Assembly: GCA_029204225.1 (NCBI GenBank) | Contig: CM055094.1 | Coordinates: forward strand, 20,323,489-20,387,488 | DNA from: Diphasiastrum complanatum | Lineage: Eukaryota > Streptophyta > Lycopodiopsida > Lycopodiales > Lycopodiaceae | Length of the DNA stretch: 64,000 bases | Reading direction: 5' to 3' | In this document: positions 1 through 9,267 of the stretch, in pieces | How the letters are laid out: each line of letters begins with the position of its first letter | Numbering within the stretch: position 1 is the stretch's first letter | Translations under genes and position numbers: made by a program | Notes under the pieces: generated by a model | What the model was told of the DNA's origin: nothing | Database searches by the model: none | The model's input: only the letters and a program-made list of their open reading frames with translations

Positions 1-88
1 GGAAGTTATGGAAAAACTACATGATTCTAAGTATGAGCTTTTTCATCTTCTTTTGAAATCTCGTATGCATTGTGATGTGAATGGGGAA
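1..88. repeat. Dispersed repeat fragment
   Basis: This stretch recurs with few differences at about 52,926-53,015. It ends where a copia reverse transcriptase fragment begins on the minus strand near 88. No coding function is visible. Confidence 0.6.
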
Positions 89-1567
89 GTCGACCAGTGT
101 CCAGGTCTGGTTCGTCAAAAGTGAGTTGTACTCGCTTTCCATAGCATCCTCGGAGTTAATTGCTTCGGCTAGGCTCTTTGGTTCTTTTGATGAAGTCCAA
201 AATGATTGAGGTGTATACCTCTCAGAAACGGTCCGAGTCCATGAGGATCTGCGGACGTTTGGTTGACTAGGATGCGATGATGCTTCTTCTTGAATTTCTC
301 CAGATCTGCTCGAGCTAGCTTGGTCTGGTCTGATGACAGTAACTGTCGGCTACTGGGCTTCTGTTGTTGTAGCTGCAGGTTCTGTAGAAGGAATATCAAC
401 GTTGGAAGAATCCATGCTACGTAAAATTGAATAAATGACATAGCATCATTTATCGATGGCTGTTTAAAATCATAGTATGTATGTTCTTGAAATATTACAT
501 CCCTAGAGACAAATACTACATTGGTGGATGGATCATAAACTTTATAAGCTTTATGTTCATCAAGATAGCCAATGAAAATACATTTATTTGTCTTATGATC
601 TAGCTTCTTCCTAAGCTGTTTAGGAATGTGAACAAAACATATACAACCAAATATTTTTAAATGGCTGACACTAGGCTCGTGTCCATGCCAAACTTCATAA
701 GGAGTTTTGTTGTTGACGACTTTGGTGCTAGATTTGTTCTATAAGTACCAAGCTGTGGCAGTAGCTTCTGCCCAGAACTTCGCAGGTAGATGTGATTGAT
801 GTAGCATGGATCTGGCTGAGTTGAGAAGAGTTCGATTCTTCCTTTCTGCAATCCCGTTCTGTTGAGGTGAATAGGAAGTGGTGAACCATGTAGTCGGACA
901 TCTCGTTAGAGAGATATTCGACACCACCATCAGTTCGGAGTGCCTTCACTTTTGTAGATGTTTGGGTCTCAGCCATCGCCTTGAATCTTTTGAAGCATTC
1001 AAAGGCTTCAGATTTGTGCTTAATGATCATGATTGTAGACCATCTAGAATAATCATCTATGAAAGTGATAAAATAAATTGCATCTCCTAAGGACAAAGTT
1101 AGCATTGGACCACAAAGATTGCTATGTACAAGATCCAATACATGCTTTGTTTTGATGGAATGTGATTTGGGAGACTTGCTTCTAGAGTGTTTGCCATAGA
1201 CGCATGATTCACAAAAGAAATATTTCCTATCTAATGAAGAAGGGAAATACAATCCATCAACTAAGTTATTACAACACATATAGAAAAGTGATCTTGTATT
1301 CACGTGTCCAAATTGACTATGCCACAAAATAGCATTATTGTTTACATTTTCATTAGAGATGCTAGCTAATGAAACTGAATTAGAGAGTACGTAAAGATTT
1401 TTGACTCTAGTGCATGTAGTCAGAGTGATATCTTCATCGAAGATTGTACACTGCTCAGAGGAGAAAGTAACATTGTAGCCCTCATCATTTAACTTAGATA
1501 TTGATAACAGGTTCTTTGATAGCCGAGGAACGTGGTCTTTGTTGCCATTGTTGTAAGCCATTAACAA
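88..1567 (-). pseudogene. Ty1/copia pol fragment: GAG-pre-integrase, integrase, start of RT
   Basis: Read on the minus strand, the first frame gives a GAG-pre-integrase domain (LWHSQFGHVN, then CESCVYGKHSR). It continues into the integrase core (LDLVHSNLCGPM, FIDDYSRW, LRTDGGVEYLSNE). A frameshift near 885 moves the SPQQNGIAERKNRTLL block into another frame. A third frame carries the integrase C-terminal part (VWHGHEPSVSHLKIFGC, then VYDPSTNVVFVSRDVIF). The RT N-terminus (EAINSEDAMESEYNSLL, then QTWTLVDFP) is cut at about 88. In an intact element these domains insert cDNA and begin reverse transcription. Here they are split over several frames, so this is a dead fragment. Domain identity is clear, and breakpoints are approximate. 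Confidence 0.9.
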
Positions 1568-1921
1568 ATGTGTATCTTGCTCCTTGAATTCCGTCGCATT
1601 GGAGGAGTCTGGCTGATGCTGTTGTTGCTTCTTTGCCTTGTTGTAGATGTGAATGTGACACTCCTTGATGTTGTGATTGGCACTATTGCGCTATCTACAG
1701 AAAAGCTTCTTGCGCGATCCACTATTCTCACCTTGAGTGTGAGGCTTCTGTTGTTGCTGTTGCACTTGATTCTTGCCCTTGGAATAGTCTTTCTTCTTGG
1801 TGTACAGGGTCATGGATTTGTCTTTGATGGACAGGCCATTGGTCTTTCTTCGCATTTCTTCCTGAAGAAGATGACCGATCAGCTTTTGAAGAGTGAGGCC
1901 GGGTTGTGTGGAGATCATCAC
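1568..1921 (-). pseudogene. Copia gag C-terminal part (chimera partner 1)
   Basis: The minus strand encodes a Gag tail containing LTLQKLIGHLLQEEMRRKT, a Lys/Gln-rich segment and a decayed zinc knuckle, then runs into the GAG-pre-integrase region below. The protease DSG motif expected between gag and integrase is missing. At about 1,921/1,922 the frame fuses to a different copia family. The same fusion point is found at about 51,890, so the chimera was duplicated after it formed. Confidence 0.75.
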
Positions 1922-2978
1922 CCCTTTAGCAATCATCTTGCCATCCTTCTTGATGTTACATGTATTTGTGGCAAACTCCACAATCAAAACATTGTCAAGC
2001 AATTGCCCTACACTAAGCAAGTTCTTAGTGATACTGAAAATGTAAAGCACTCCATCAATCTTGATCTTCCTTGAAGATCCCAAGCATAAAGGTATGGATC
2101 CTATTCCTTCTATCTTATAAGCATAATTATTTGCTGTAAAAATTTATGTGATAGGTCCTTCATAGGTAGATAAGGTTGAAAAATACTCCCTCTTACTTGC
2201 CATGTGGGAGATAGCTCAACTATCTATCCACCAAGGGTCTTCACCTCTTATGCTTGAAGATGAGAAACTTGACATCATGATGAAATCTTCATGAGAGCTC
2301 TCCTCTTCCTCTTGACCAAGGTTTGCTTGACTTTGAGTTTGCTTCTTCTTGAAGCATTCCGAGGCATAGTGCCCCGTCTTGCCACAAAAGTAGCATTTGA
2401 TCTTCGACTTATCCTTCTTTGGCTTGCTCGATCTTTGACTTGGTTCTTCTTGAATGCAACACCTTTGCCTTTGGATTTTCTCTTGATCTTGATGAGAAGA
2501 GCCTTGTCATCTCCATCATTGAGGGAGAGCTTCTCCATCCTTGACTTGATGTGAGTTCTCCTACTCTCCTCGGCCATGAGGACTCCTTGGAGATCTTCAA
2601 GTGAAGGCAACTTTCTCATGATTGCATAGCCTTGCACCAAGTTAGCAAAATCCATACTTAAACCATTCAAGATTGGTTGAACAAGCTCACTTTCCTTAAT
2701 GGAATCTCCTATGTAAGCAAGCTCTTTGTTTAAGTCCTTAACTCTCAGCACATATGGATTTGATTCTTCAAGGATAGCAAACTTGAAGTATTCTTTGATT
2801 CATATATCTTTTGAAGAGTTTCCCATGATTCTTGAGCCAAGATGCAAGCACCTACCTCATTAAGAAGCTCATGAGCTACATTCATTTTATACAATGGAGA
2901 GCAACCTTGCACCTCCTTTTGTATTTTGTAGCTTCTTGAGGGTGAGTAGGCTCATCCTCTTCGCCACTCACTATATCC

Positions 2979-2992
2979 ATTAGATCTTGTAA
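2979..2992. repeat. SINE target-site duplication, left copy
   Basis: ATTAGATCTTGTAA, identical to the copy at 3,079-3,092. Confidence 0.8.
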
Positions 2993-3078
2993 CCCAACGG
3001 GGTTGGCTCAGTTGGTTGGCTTGGCATCCAAAGTTTCTTTGGTCCCAGGTTCGAGCCTCCCCTTGGAAACCAAGAAGC
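2993..3078 (+). mobile_element. Short tRNA-derived SINE insertion in copia gag
   Basis: These 86 bp carry a tRNA-like A box (TGGCTCAGTTGG) and a B box (GGTTCGAGCC) at tRNA-like spacing on the plus strand. The insert is flanked by a perfect 14-bp direct repeat, ATTAGATCTTGTAA, at 2,979-2,992 and 3,079-3,092. The related gag copy at 48,744-48,757 holds a single copy of that 14-mer, in reverse complement, with no insert, so it shows the pre-insertion state. There is no A-rich tail. The acceptor and anticodon arms do not look like those of a working tRNA. Confidence 0.75.
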
Positions 3079-3092
3079 ATTAGATCTTGTAA
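3079..3092. repeat. SINE target-site duplication, right copy
   Basis: ATTAGATCTTGTAA, identical to the copy at 2,979-2,992. Confidence 0.8.
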
Positions 3093-3179
3093 AATAAGGA
3101 TTGATTCCATTCTTAGCTTCAAAATCAAATAATTAGAAGCATTCAATCTATCATGTGAATCCAAAAGATATGCATTCAT

Positions 3180-3490
3180 TGATCTCGACTTAACAAGGAT
3201 ATAGGATTGACCTAACCTGAACCAAAAGGAATCATATGCACATAAATATGCCTCTTCAAATCATTCCTACAAGATCAGTTGAATCATCATGCAATAATCA
3301 ATCCAAATATCTCACAAATCAAGCAAAATTGAACACAATCTTGACTAGAATTGCATTCACTTGATGAGCACTTGTCAAAAACTTTGGGCTGACCCTAAAA
3401 TTTAATTTCTAAGATCTCAATAAGTCTAAGAACTAACTATTATAGTACCAAAGATGAGGATCTACCTTCCTTTTGATTGATTGAAAACTA
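3180..3490 (-). repeat. Copia 5' leader (non-coding)
   Basis: Untranslated leader upstream of the gag ATG at 3,179. It is repeated on the plus strand at 20,460-20,760 and 48,350-48,655, and on the minus strand at 56,500-56,780. No standard primer-binding site was found, so the LTR end is not located. Confidence 0.5.
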
Positions 3491-4040
3491 CGTTGCAGAC
3501 CTACGTGGTAGACCTATGTCCCTTTGTGTGAATATTTCCTGGATCCAAACATCTAGTGTGTGGCTATTAGGCTAGAGATAGCATGATATATTAATCTCAA
3601 CATCAATTGGAGCGAGCTTCCGATCCACTTGAACACGAAACTTACAAGATTATTTGCTTCATGATGTAAATGTGAATCCAACTTATCAACAGTGTGATTC
3701 CCTAGTGCACAATGTACCACTATCATCACGTGGTAGAAAGTGATTCACTTTTGTGCATATGTTCCATAGAGATGTGAGACACTTTACCGCAAATAGGCTT
3801 GAAAAAATTGGAAGGTAATTTGGTTGTACAAGAAGCAAGCGTTAAAGATTGTGCTCTCTTTCTCTTACCTTATATGGTGCAAAAAAGCTACTAGAATATC
3901 GAACCAATAATATCACAAGCTACATTCATATGTGCTAAGATAACACAAAAGTGCAGCACAATTTGCTTATAATAGGCTACTTGCAAATGATCATAATCAT
4001 GGTGAGCTGCAAACTCGATCTTTGCCATTACAAATTAGCC
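3490..4040 (+). repeat. Repeat block C
   Basis: Non-coding block, complete or partial, at 14,440-14,620, 17,325-17,500, 49,395-49,560, 56,780-57,140 and, reversed, 47,790-48,350. It lies between the copia leader and the promoter of repeat A and transcribes neither in an obvious way. Confidence 0.6.
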
Positions 4041-4049
4041 TACACTTGG

Positions 4050-4057
4050 TATAAATA
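4050..4057 (+). promoter_or_regulatory. TATA box of repeat A leader
   Basis: TATAAATA in a context shared with 58,005-58,012 (+) and 47,780-47,787 (-). In all three it precedes the same leader, which fits a Pol II start about 30 bp downstream. Confidence 0.5.
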
Positions 4058-4603
4058 GCATCATTTCCACCAAAAAGAAGCTTTCAGAGGAAGTTGATTT
4101 GTAGAAAAACTAGAACTTCAACCTCATAAAACTCTTTAAGAATCTAGGTCCTTAATTTTCTCATTTGGTGTAGCTATGTATGTAAGCAAATGTTGCAGAA
4201 CATTACAAAAAGTCACAATATCATGCTTTACGACCATGCTGCCATGCATGCTTTTTAGGAAATGAAAACAAACTCTGATGGGAGAAGATTTGACGCTGGC
4301 ACTTTCTTCTTCAGGCATGGAAATGGAATTCAGAAACTTTGAAAAGCTATAGCTTCAAAGGATCGATTTTCCATCTTTTAGTGGCTATCTATCATTTGCT
4401 ACGACCGTGCTTGATTACTCCTTCGCATCCTTGGACACCATCTACATACATCCACCATGGATCCGGAGCGCCATCATCATCCATTTTCAAAAACCCTAAG
4501 CTGCCGAGATCTGCTACATTACACAAAAATCATCACATCTAGCACGAGCTAAATGCTGAGGGGTAGTGCTACTGGAGCTTGTCAAAACCACACATTCGCC
4601 ACC
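4058..4603 (+). repeat. Repeat A leader
   Basis: Transcribed-looking but non-coding leader of repeat A. Copies lie at 15,255-15,895, 18,130-18,855, 46,860-47,779 (-), 50,220-50,960, 52,224-52,830 and 58,013-58,929. Short open frames in it are not conserved in a way that suggests coding. Confidence 0.55.
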
Positions 4604-5082
4604 GACCTCGATTGCGAGACCACTTCATGCTAGCAGATAAAAGCGTGGGAGACTCCCTCAGAACCAGCCAAGAATACCAACTCTACTTCCAGGCCTATTG
4701 CAACAGATTCCATGCAAACGGCTTCTCAAAAGAGAAAGAGTTGCTTCTCTCCACAAGGGCCAACTACAAAGTCGGCCTAGTGAAGCTTACATCGAGAAAG
4801 ACACCCTCGATACAAGCGAAGCATCATGCTTCATCAGATGAAACAGACTCGAATGATATGGATTTTACATTCGAGGAGTTCCATGGCCCAAAAGGGCTGT
4901 CTAAGAAATGCCATGTAAGAGAGAGAAAATCGTCGAATTTTAAAACTCCGACCGAGTTTTTGGTCTGCCCGCACAACTCCGATGACTTGACCTCACTAGT
5001 AATGTATGTAGTTAACTGGAAGTTGGGTAGTCGCAACGCGTGGGATCCATACTTCAAGATTCTATTTTCTACCATTAACTAA
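4604..5082 (+). pseudogene. Repeat A protein, internally deleted 3' part
   Basis: The frame encodes the C-terminal region of the unknown repeat A protein, including SQEYQLYFQAYCNRFHANGF and FSKEKELLLSTRANYK. Compared with 59,573-59,996 and 18,856-20,018 it lacks the N-terminal and middle parts, and a segment after the Lys/Ser region differs. I do not recognise the family. It is followed by the spacer and gene X, the same order as at 45-46 kb and 59-61 kb. Confidence 0.5.
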
Positions 5083-5555
5083 CATGACTTCTCATGTAAT
5101 TGCAAATTGTATTGCACATCAAAGTTTTCTTTCCATCTACTAAACCGTTTACCTCAAAGAAAAATAGTCTTATCGATCTGCAAATCATGGCAAGAAACTT
5201 TGAATATTTTGGAACACAATGAGCGCCAACATGAATCTAAATTTTTGAAATTCAGAAAATACGGAGTGTGTTGGATCAAATGGAGCAGCAAGGTTATCTC
5301 AAACTTTTGCAGTTCAAAAATTTGCAATTTCAACACACATCTATTGAAAAAATATTTTGCTTATTTTGCTCATAACTGCAAAGCTTTGATTTTGCATATA
5401 AAGCAAGAAACATGGAGTGTGATGGATCAAAAAGAGCGCCAAGGTCATTTCAAACTTTTCCAATTAATTTTTTTTTATAATTAAGACAAGTTTTAATAGC
5501 TTACAAGATATATAACAAGTGGGTTTTCTACTAGATTAATCTATCGATTGTTAAG
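5083..5555 (+). repeat. Spacer between repeat A and gene X
   Basis: Non-coding AT-rich spacer repeated at 45,163-45,760 (-) and 60,000-60,631 (+). It contains loosely repeated motifs of the type GGATCAAA-GAGCGCCAAGGT. No gene is seen. Confidence 0.5.
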
Positions 5556-6165
5556 ATGTCTAAATATCATCTCCATATTGATCTTCCCACAGAATATGCT
5601 CCACTGTCGAGAAAAAATCTGAAAGGATCCACCTTACCAGCTCACCAAAGGACGAAAGACAGGAAACAATGTGATCTATGAGTTGATGGAAGTTTGTATC
5701 CAATCGATCCAAGCTCAATGCAACATCCAAATTTTAGATCGGTCACACAACTCATACTGTTTTTGTGTGAAGGACACAATGGTCTATTGGGTTATTTTGA
5801 AAGATTGAAAAGTTATGGCATTAGTAATTCAATGAAAAAAATCCACTATTTGGAAAATATGTTGAATGGCTTGCTTACTGACTACCGAGAAAAAGAAACT
5901 TTTTTTTGCAAACAAAAAAAGAAAATGAAATCTTGAAGATAGATAATTCTCGTTTGCAAGATATTATATTAAACCTCAACCGAGGAACTGACAATATGAA
6001 ACTAATTGTACAAACATTGTGTACCTCATATTGTCAAATTAATGTAGAAGAAAACCCATTACGAAAGAAAATACTGAACAATAAGCGAAAAAGAGTTATT
6101 TTAAAAAGTATTGATGAGCTCTCAACAAGTGGGGGTCAACGGACAAAAAGAATATATCCTTTCAA

Positions 6166-6262
6166 GTAAGATTATGTTTTAAAATATTCATGTGTCTTGT
6201 TTCATCTAGCACATCAATGGTTGTGAATTGTTTTTTTTCTAAATCTTATTTTTGTTTTGCAG
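6166..6262 (+). other. Intron 1 of gene X
   Basis: 97 bp, from GTAAGA to a pyrimidine-rich tract ending TTTTGCAG. Removing it keeps the frame from YPF to KAALVTNE. Confidence 0.6.
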
Positions 6263-6929
6263 AGCAGCTTTAGTCACCAATGAAAATCCGAAAGACAAGG
6301 ACATGATTGGAAAGTCTTTGAGTGCAGTACTTATAGCCCAGTCAACGACGAGTCTACTTGGAAATCAACGATAGTCTCGAATCAAGTCCAAGATTGCAGA
6401 GGCCCCTATGGGCGAAGTCGGCAAGATCATTGACCGAAAATTGATACAAGGAGCATGTGATTATTCTGGTTTTAGCAGGGATGCATATGACACAATGTTT
6501 AAAATTATCAAAGAGGCATTTGGACAAGTACATATAAAACAATTTTCTATTCCTCGACCCTTTCAAATCAAATTAGAGAGGGATGTGTTAAACAGGGGTT
6601 TGCAAAACATCATTGGTATTTCTTACCATATCAATGAAATTTATAACTCAAAACATGGCACTTTGTCATATGATTCTACCAACAATATGTTTGTAGATCT
6701 GAATCATTTATAGAGATTTATTGTAAAGTTTTATTGAATCACAAACGAAATTGTTGAAAAATTGATATTAGTTCTCCAAGTTCGATGAATCAGAAGTAAT
6801 AAAGGGACAAAAGTTGGAAAATGTTAATGTTACACTTCTGAATGGAACATTAAGCAATACGATAAACTCGGAGAGTCTTAATTTCATTGTGCAGTCCGAA
6901 ATAATATTTGGTGGTTGGCAGCTTTCCAG

Positions 6930-7020
6930 GTTTAAATCTATTCTATTGAGTACTAGCAACTAATTCATTTCAAGAATTAACGGTTTTGTGTTTTAAGCTA
7001 AAATTGTTTTGTTATCATAG
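6930..7020 (+). other. Intron 2 of gene X
   Basis: 91 bp, GTTTAA to TTATCATAG. The same donor and acceptor are preserved on the minus strand at about 28,935-29,030 and 35,400-35,495. Confidence 0.6.
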
Positions 7021-7329
7021 GTCTGAGTTCAATTCTCTTCAAATAGTTCATGATTTTGTGTTTCAAACATGTTTAAAAGAAGATCATGAAATTCAATTTT
7101 GGATTTTTAGTAAAATAGAATATCCACAGATAATTAAGAATCAGATGAGCGACACACCACTCAATGTTCCTAGAATAGGTGATTTTAAGGTGGAATGGTA
7201 TTTGGTTCACACACCAAGAGCTACATGGAGTGAAAATCCAAAACTTACCGAAATGTTTTAACTGATCAAACAACATTTATATAGCTAAAACCAATAAAAC
7301 CCAAGCCGTACACTCGTCGATCCAACAGC

Positions 7330-7735
7330 GGATCAGATCTATGGCGCGTAATACAACCGTCCACACGTGTGAGACCTCACGTGCTACAATACATGTCAAT
7401 CTGCCATTCGGCCACGTGCCCACACGTGCGAGCTAAGACGTGCCAGAACACACGTCACCAAACCATTCGACCACATGGCCACATGTGCAAGTTTCACACA
7501 TGCGGATACAAAAGTGTGGTCCCACACGTCAAGTACTGATTGGGCCACGTGACCACACGTGCGAGCCGATACGTGCAAAAACACATGTCACTGATCCATT
7601 CGGCCACGTGTCCCCACATGGGATCCCACCCGTGTTGATCCAGACGTGCAGTTTCACACATGCGTATACAAACATGTGGTTCCACATGTCAGCTACTGAC
7701 TGGGCCACGTGTCACTGGGATTTACACGTGCCAAC
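7330..7735 (+). promoter_or_regulatory. ACGTG (G-box) motif array upstream of H3-like gene, copy 1
   Basis: About 14 ACGT cores lie in roughly 380 bp, many of them full CACGTG or CACACGTG, with interspersed CATGTG. The array is built from loosely repeated 60-100-bp units, each starting near CATTCGGCCACGTG or GACTGGGCCACGTG. In plants ACGTG cores bind bZIP and bHLH factors. The array ends just before a TATA box and the H3-like gene. Copies lie at 28,211-28,625, 34,675-35,090, 44,642-44,890 and 60,925-61,305. Confidence 0.6.
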
Positions 7736-7745
7736 TTTTTTCTCC

Positions 7746-7753
7746 TATATAAG
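7746..7753 (+). promoter_or_regulatory. TATA box of H3-like gene, copy 1
   Basis: TATATAAG about 335 bp before the ATG at 8,081. It is conserved at 28,203-28,210 (-), 34,667-34,674 (-) and 61,318-61,325 (+). Confidence 0.6.
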
Positions 7754-7774
7754 TCCATTCGCAAGGATTGTATA

Positions 7775-8080
7775 GGTTTTCGCGTAATTTGCTGTCATGT
7801 TTGACTGCTTCCATATGACCTACATTCGTGATATCGCCATCATGAGAGCGACCTCGTCCCCAGGCCTATTCCTTAAACCCTCTCACGTCGTAGCGATATC
7901 AGCCTGACTTTCCGAGTATCGCCATCATGCAAGTCCCTGCCTCTCCCCGCCTGTCTTTGCCACTCTCTCGCGTTGTAGCGATATCACTCTTAGAGTTCTT
8001 AGTGTCGCCATTACGCGATATAATTTAGCTCTCTCTTATGCTGTATCTTTGTCCTCGCATGGTATAGATATCCGGCCTCA
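7775..8080 (+). promoter_or_regulatory. 5' leader with repeated GATATCGCCAT / GTAGCGATATC motifs
   Basis: The leader between TATA and ATG holds three spaced motifs of the type TATCGCCATCATG, each followed by an opposed GTAGCGATATC. They could pair as hairpins in RNA or bind a protein as palindromic sites. The arrangement is kept in the leaders at 27,878-28,202 and 34,340-34,666. Confidence 0.5.
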
Positions 8081-8537
8081 ATGGCTCGGACGAAGCAAAC
8101 TGCTAGGCTTACCCATTTTCTTCAACCGTCCCATCCCCAGACATCTGAACCCATACGTCTGCAAAGACACGGAAGACCTCGCCTCCATGGTTGAGGGACA
8201 TCAGGGCCTTACAGAGGTACACCAAACTTGTGATCCTGAAAGCAGCCTTGTACCGGGCTGTGAGGGAGGTTACAAAGATATGACCACGCATCTGCCCTAT
8301 GCAGTGAGGTGGAATATCACTACATTGGAGGCCCTCCATATTGCATACGAGGACTTCCAGACAAAATTGTTTGAGGATTCGATGCAGTGTTCCATTCATG
8401 GCAAGAGGGTGACACTGATGCCCAAGGACATGCTTCTTGTCATGAGGTTTCGAAACACCTATGACAGCGGTATGCCACATGGTAAATCATGCAGGCTTGA
8501 GGGTTGCCATGTGGCAAGCCATGTAGGCCTACCATAA
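8081..8537 (+). pseudogene. Histone H3-like (CENH3-like) gene, copy 1, frameshifted
   Basis: The ATG at 8,081 opens MARTKQTARLTHF, matching the first eight residues of histone H3. Two single-base deletions relative to the copy at 27,419-27,877 break the frame, one near 8,185 and one near 8,273. The rest of the histone fold lies in other frames: RALQRYTKLVILKAALYRA in one, then HLPYAVRWN, KLFEDSMQCSIHGKRVTLM and PKDMLLVMRF in another. The promoter, leader and 3' minisatellite match the other copies. It cannot make a full protein. Confidence 0.8.
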
Positions 8538-9217
8538 CCTTGTATGTCAAGCCAACTGGGCCCTGTGCCACGTAGGCTTGAGTGGACCTATAGATCTATA
8601 TATATATATATAGGTGGGCTCAAAAATTGCCACTTGGCAACCCATACAGGCCTACTATAGGCTTGCATGGCAGGGCACATAGGCATGGCATATTTCTGAT
8701 GCTTCCCACGTAAGCATGTCACAGGCTACCGCATAGGCTTGCCATAGGCTTGTGTGGCAAGCAAACCAAGCTCTGCCATGTAGGCTTGAGTGGAGCTAGA
8801 GAGAGAGAGCTGGGGCTCCCAAGTTGCCATGTGGCAAGCCATGTAGGCATGTCATGAGATAAACCATAGGCTTGCATGGTAGGCCACATAGGCATGGCAT
8901 ATTTCTGATGCTTCCCACATAAGCATGTCGCAGGCTACCACATAGGCTTGCCATAGGCTTGTGTGGCAAGCCAGCCAAGCTCTGCCATGTAGGCTTGAGT
9001 GGAGCTAGAGAGAGAGAGCTGGGGCTCCCAAGTTGCCATGTGGCAAGCCATGTAGGCCTATCATAGGCTTTCGTGGTAGGTCATATAGGCATGACATAGG
9101 CTTGATGCTAGTATGTTCATGCTGGTATGTTGCAGTCTATCATATAGGCTTGACATAGGCTTGTGTGGCAAGCCAACTAAGCTATAACACGTGGGTCTGC
9201 CATGTAGGCTTGAGTGG

Positions 9218-9219
<2 letters not shown>
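8538..9219 (+). repeat. GGCTTG-rich minisatellite, copy 1
   Basis: The array is built from the words GGCTTG, CATAGGCTTG and TGGCAAGCC. They are organised into a higher-order unit of about 200 bp that contains GAGAGAGAGCTGGGGCTCCC. A short TA run lies near 8,595. Copies lie at 26,755-27,418, 33,148-33,881, 43,609-44,395 and 61,390-61,835. Open frames across it are by-products of the repeat. Confidence 0.75.

Positions 9220-9265
<46 letters not shown>
9220..9265. repeat. (GA)n microsatellite
   Basis: About 46 bp of GA. It occupies the same place in the unit as the longer CT tracts at 26,686, 32,984 and 43,534. Confidence 0.95.

Positions 9266-9267
<2 letters not shown>

Larger units (their letters stand above)
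1922..3179 (-). pseudogene. Copia gag-protease fragment of a second family (chimera partner 2)
   Basis: The minus-strand frame starts at ATG 3,179 (MNAYLLDSHDRLNASNY), a copia-type Gag. It continues through KLPSLEDLQGVLMAEES and a zinc knuckle in another frame (CYFCGKTGHYASEC, about 2,350-2,395). The protease site follows as WWIDS-stop-AISHM, where a TGA replaces the Gly codon of the DSGA motif. The segment ending KDGKMIAKG is the region between protease and GAG-pre-integrase. A SINE interrupts the gag N-terminus at 2,993-3,078 and there are several frameshifts. Related pieces lie at 48,655-49,163 (gag), 20,846-21,839, 51,891-52,223 and 55,492-56,510. Confidence 0.85.
5556..7261 (+). pseudogene. 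Gene X: unknown multi-exon gene, most complete copy
   Basis: Three coding blocks are joined by two short canonical introns. Block 1 starts at ATG 5,556 (MSKYHLHIDLPTEYAPLSRK). It continues past an in-frame TGA at 5,679 into a helical, coiled-coil-like stretch (NENEILKIDNSRLQDIILN in a shifted frame near a T/A homopolymer) and a basic segment (KRKRVILKS). After intron 1, block 2 reads through TAG at 6,372 and 6,711 and includes FSRDAYDTMFKIIKEAFGQ. Block 3 (7,021-7,261) ends NPKLTEMF. At least three stops and frameshifts make this copy dead. The 3' end recurs at 28,694-29,117 and 35,158-35,581, where the block 2/3 frame is cleaner. I do not recognise the family. Retained introns imply copying at the DNA level. 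Confidence 0.55.

Noticed and set aside
878-1090. Plus-strand frames inside copia (also 1,568-2,074 and 2,291-2,554)
   Set aside because: They are antisense to clear integrase and Gag coding on the minus strand.
2993-3078. A working tRNA gene
   Set aside because: A and B boxes are present, but the acceptor stem and anticodon arm do not pair properly, and a 14-bp target duplication shows it is a SINE insertion.
8049-8080. Earlier ATG at 8,049 as the start of H3-like copy 1
   Set aside because: It is in the shifted frame. The ATG at 8,081 encodes the conserved ARTKQTAR start shared by other copies.
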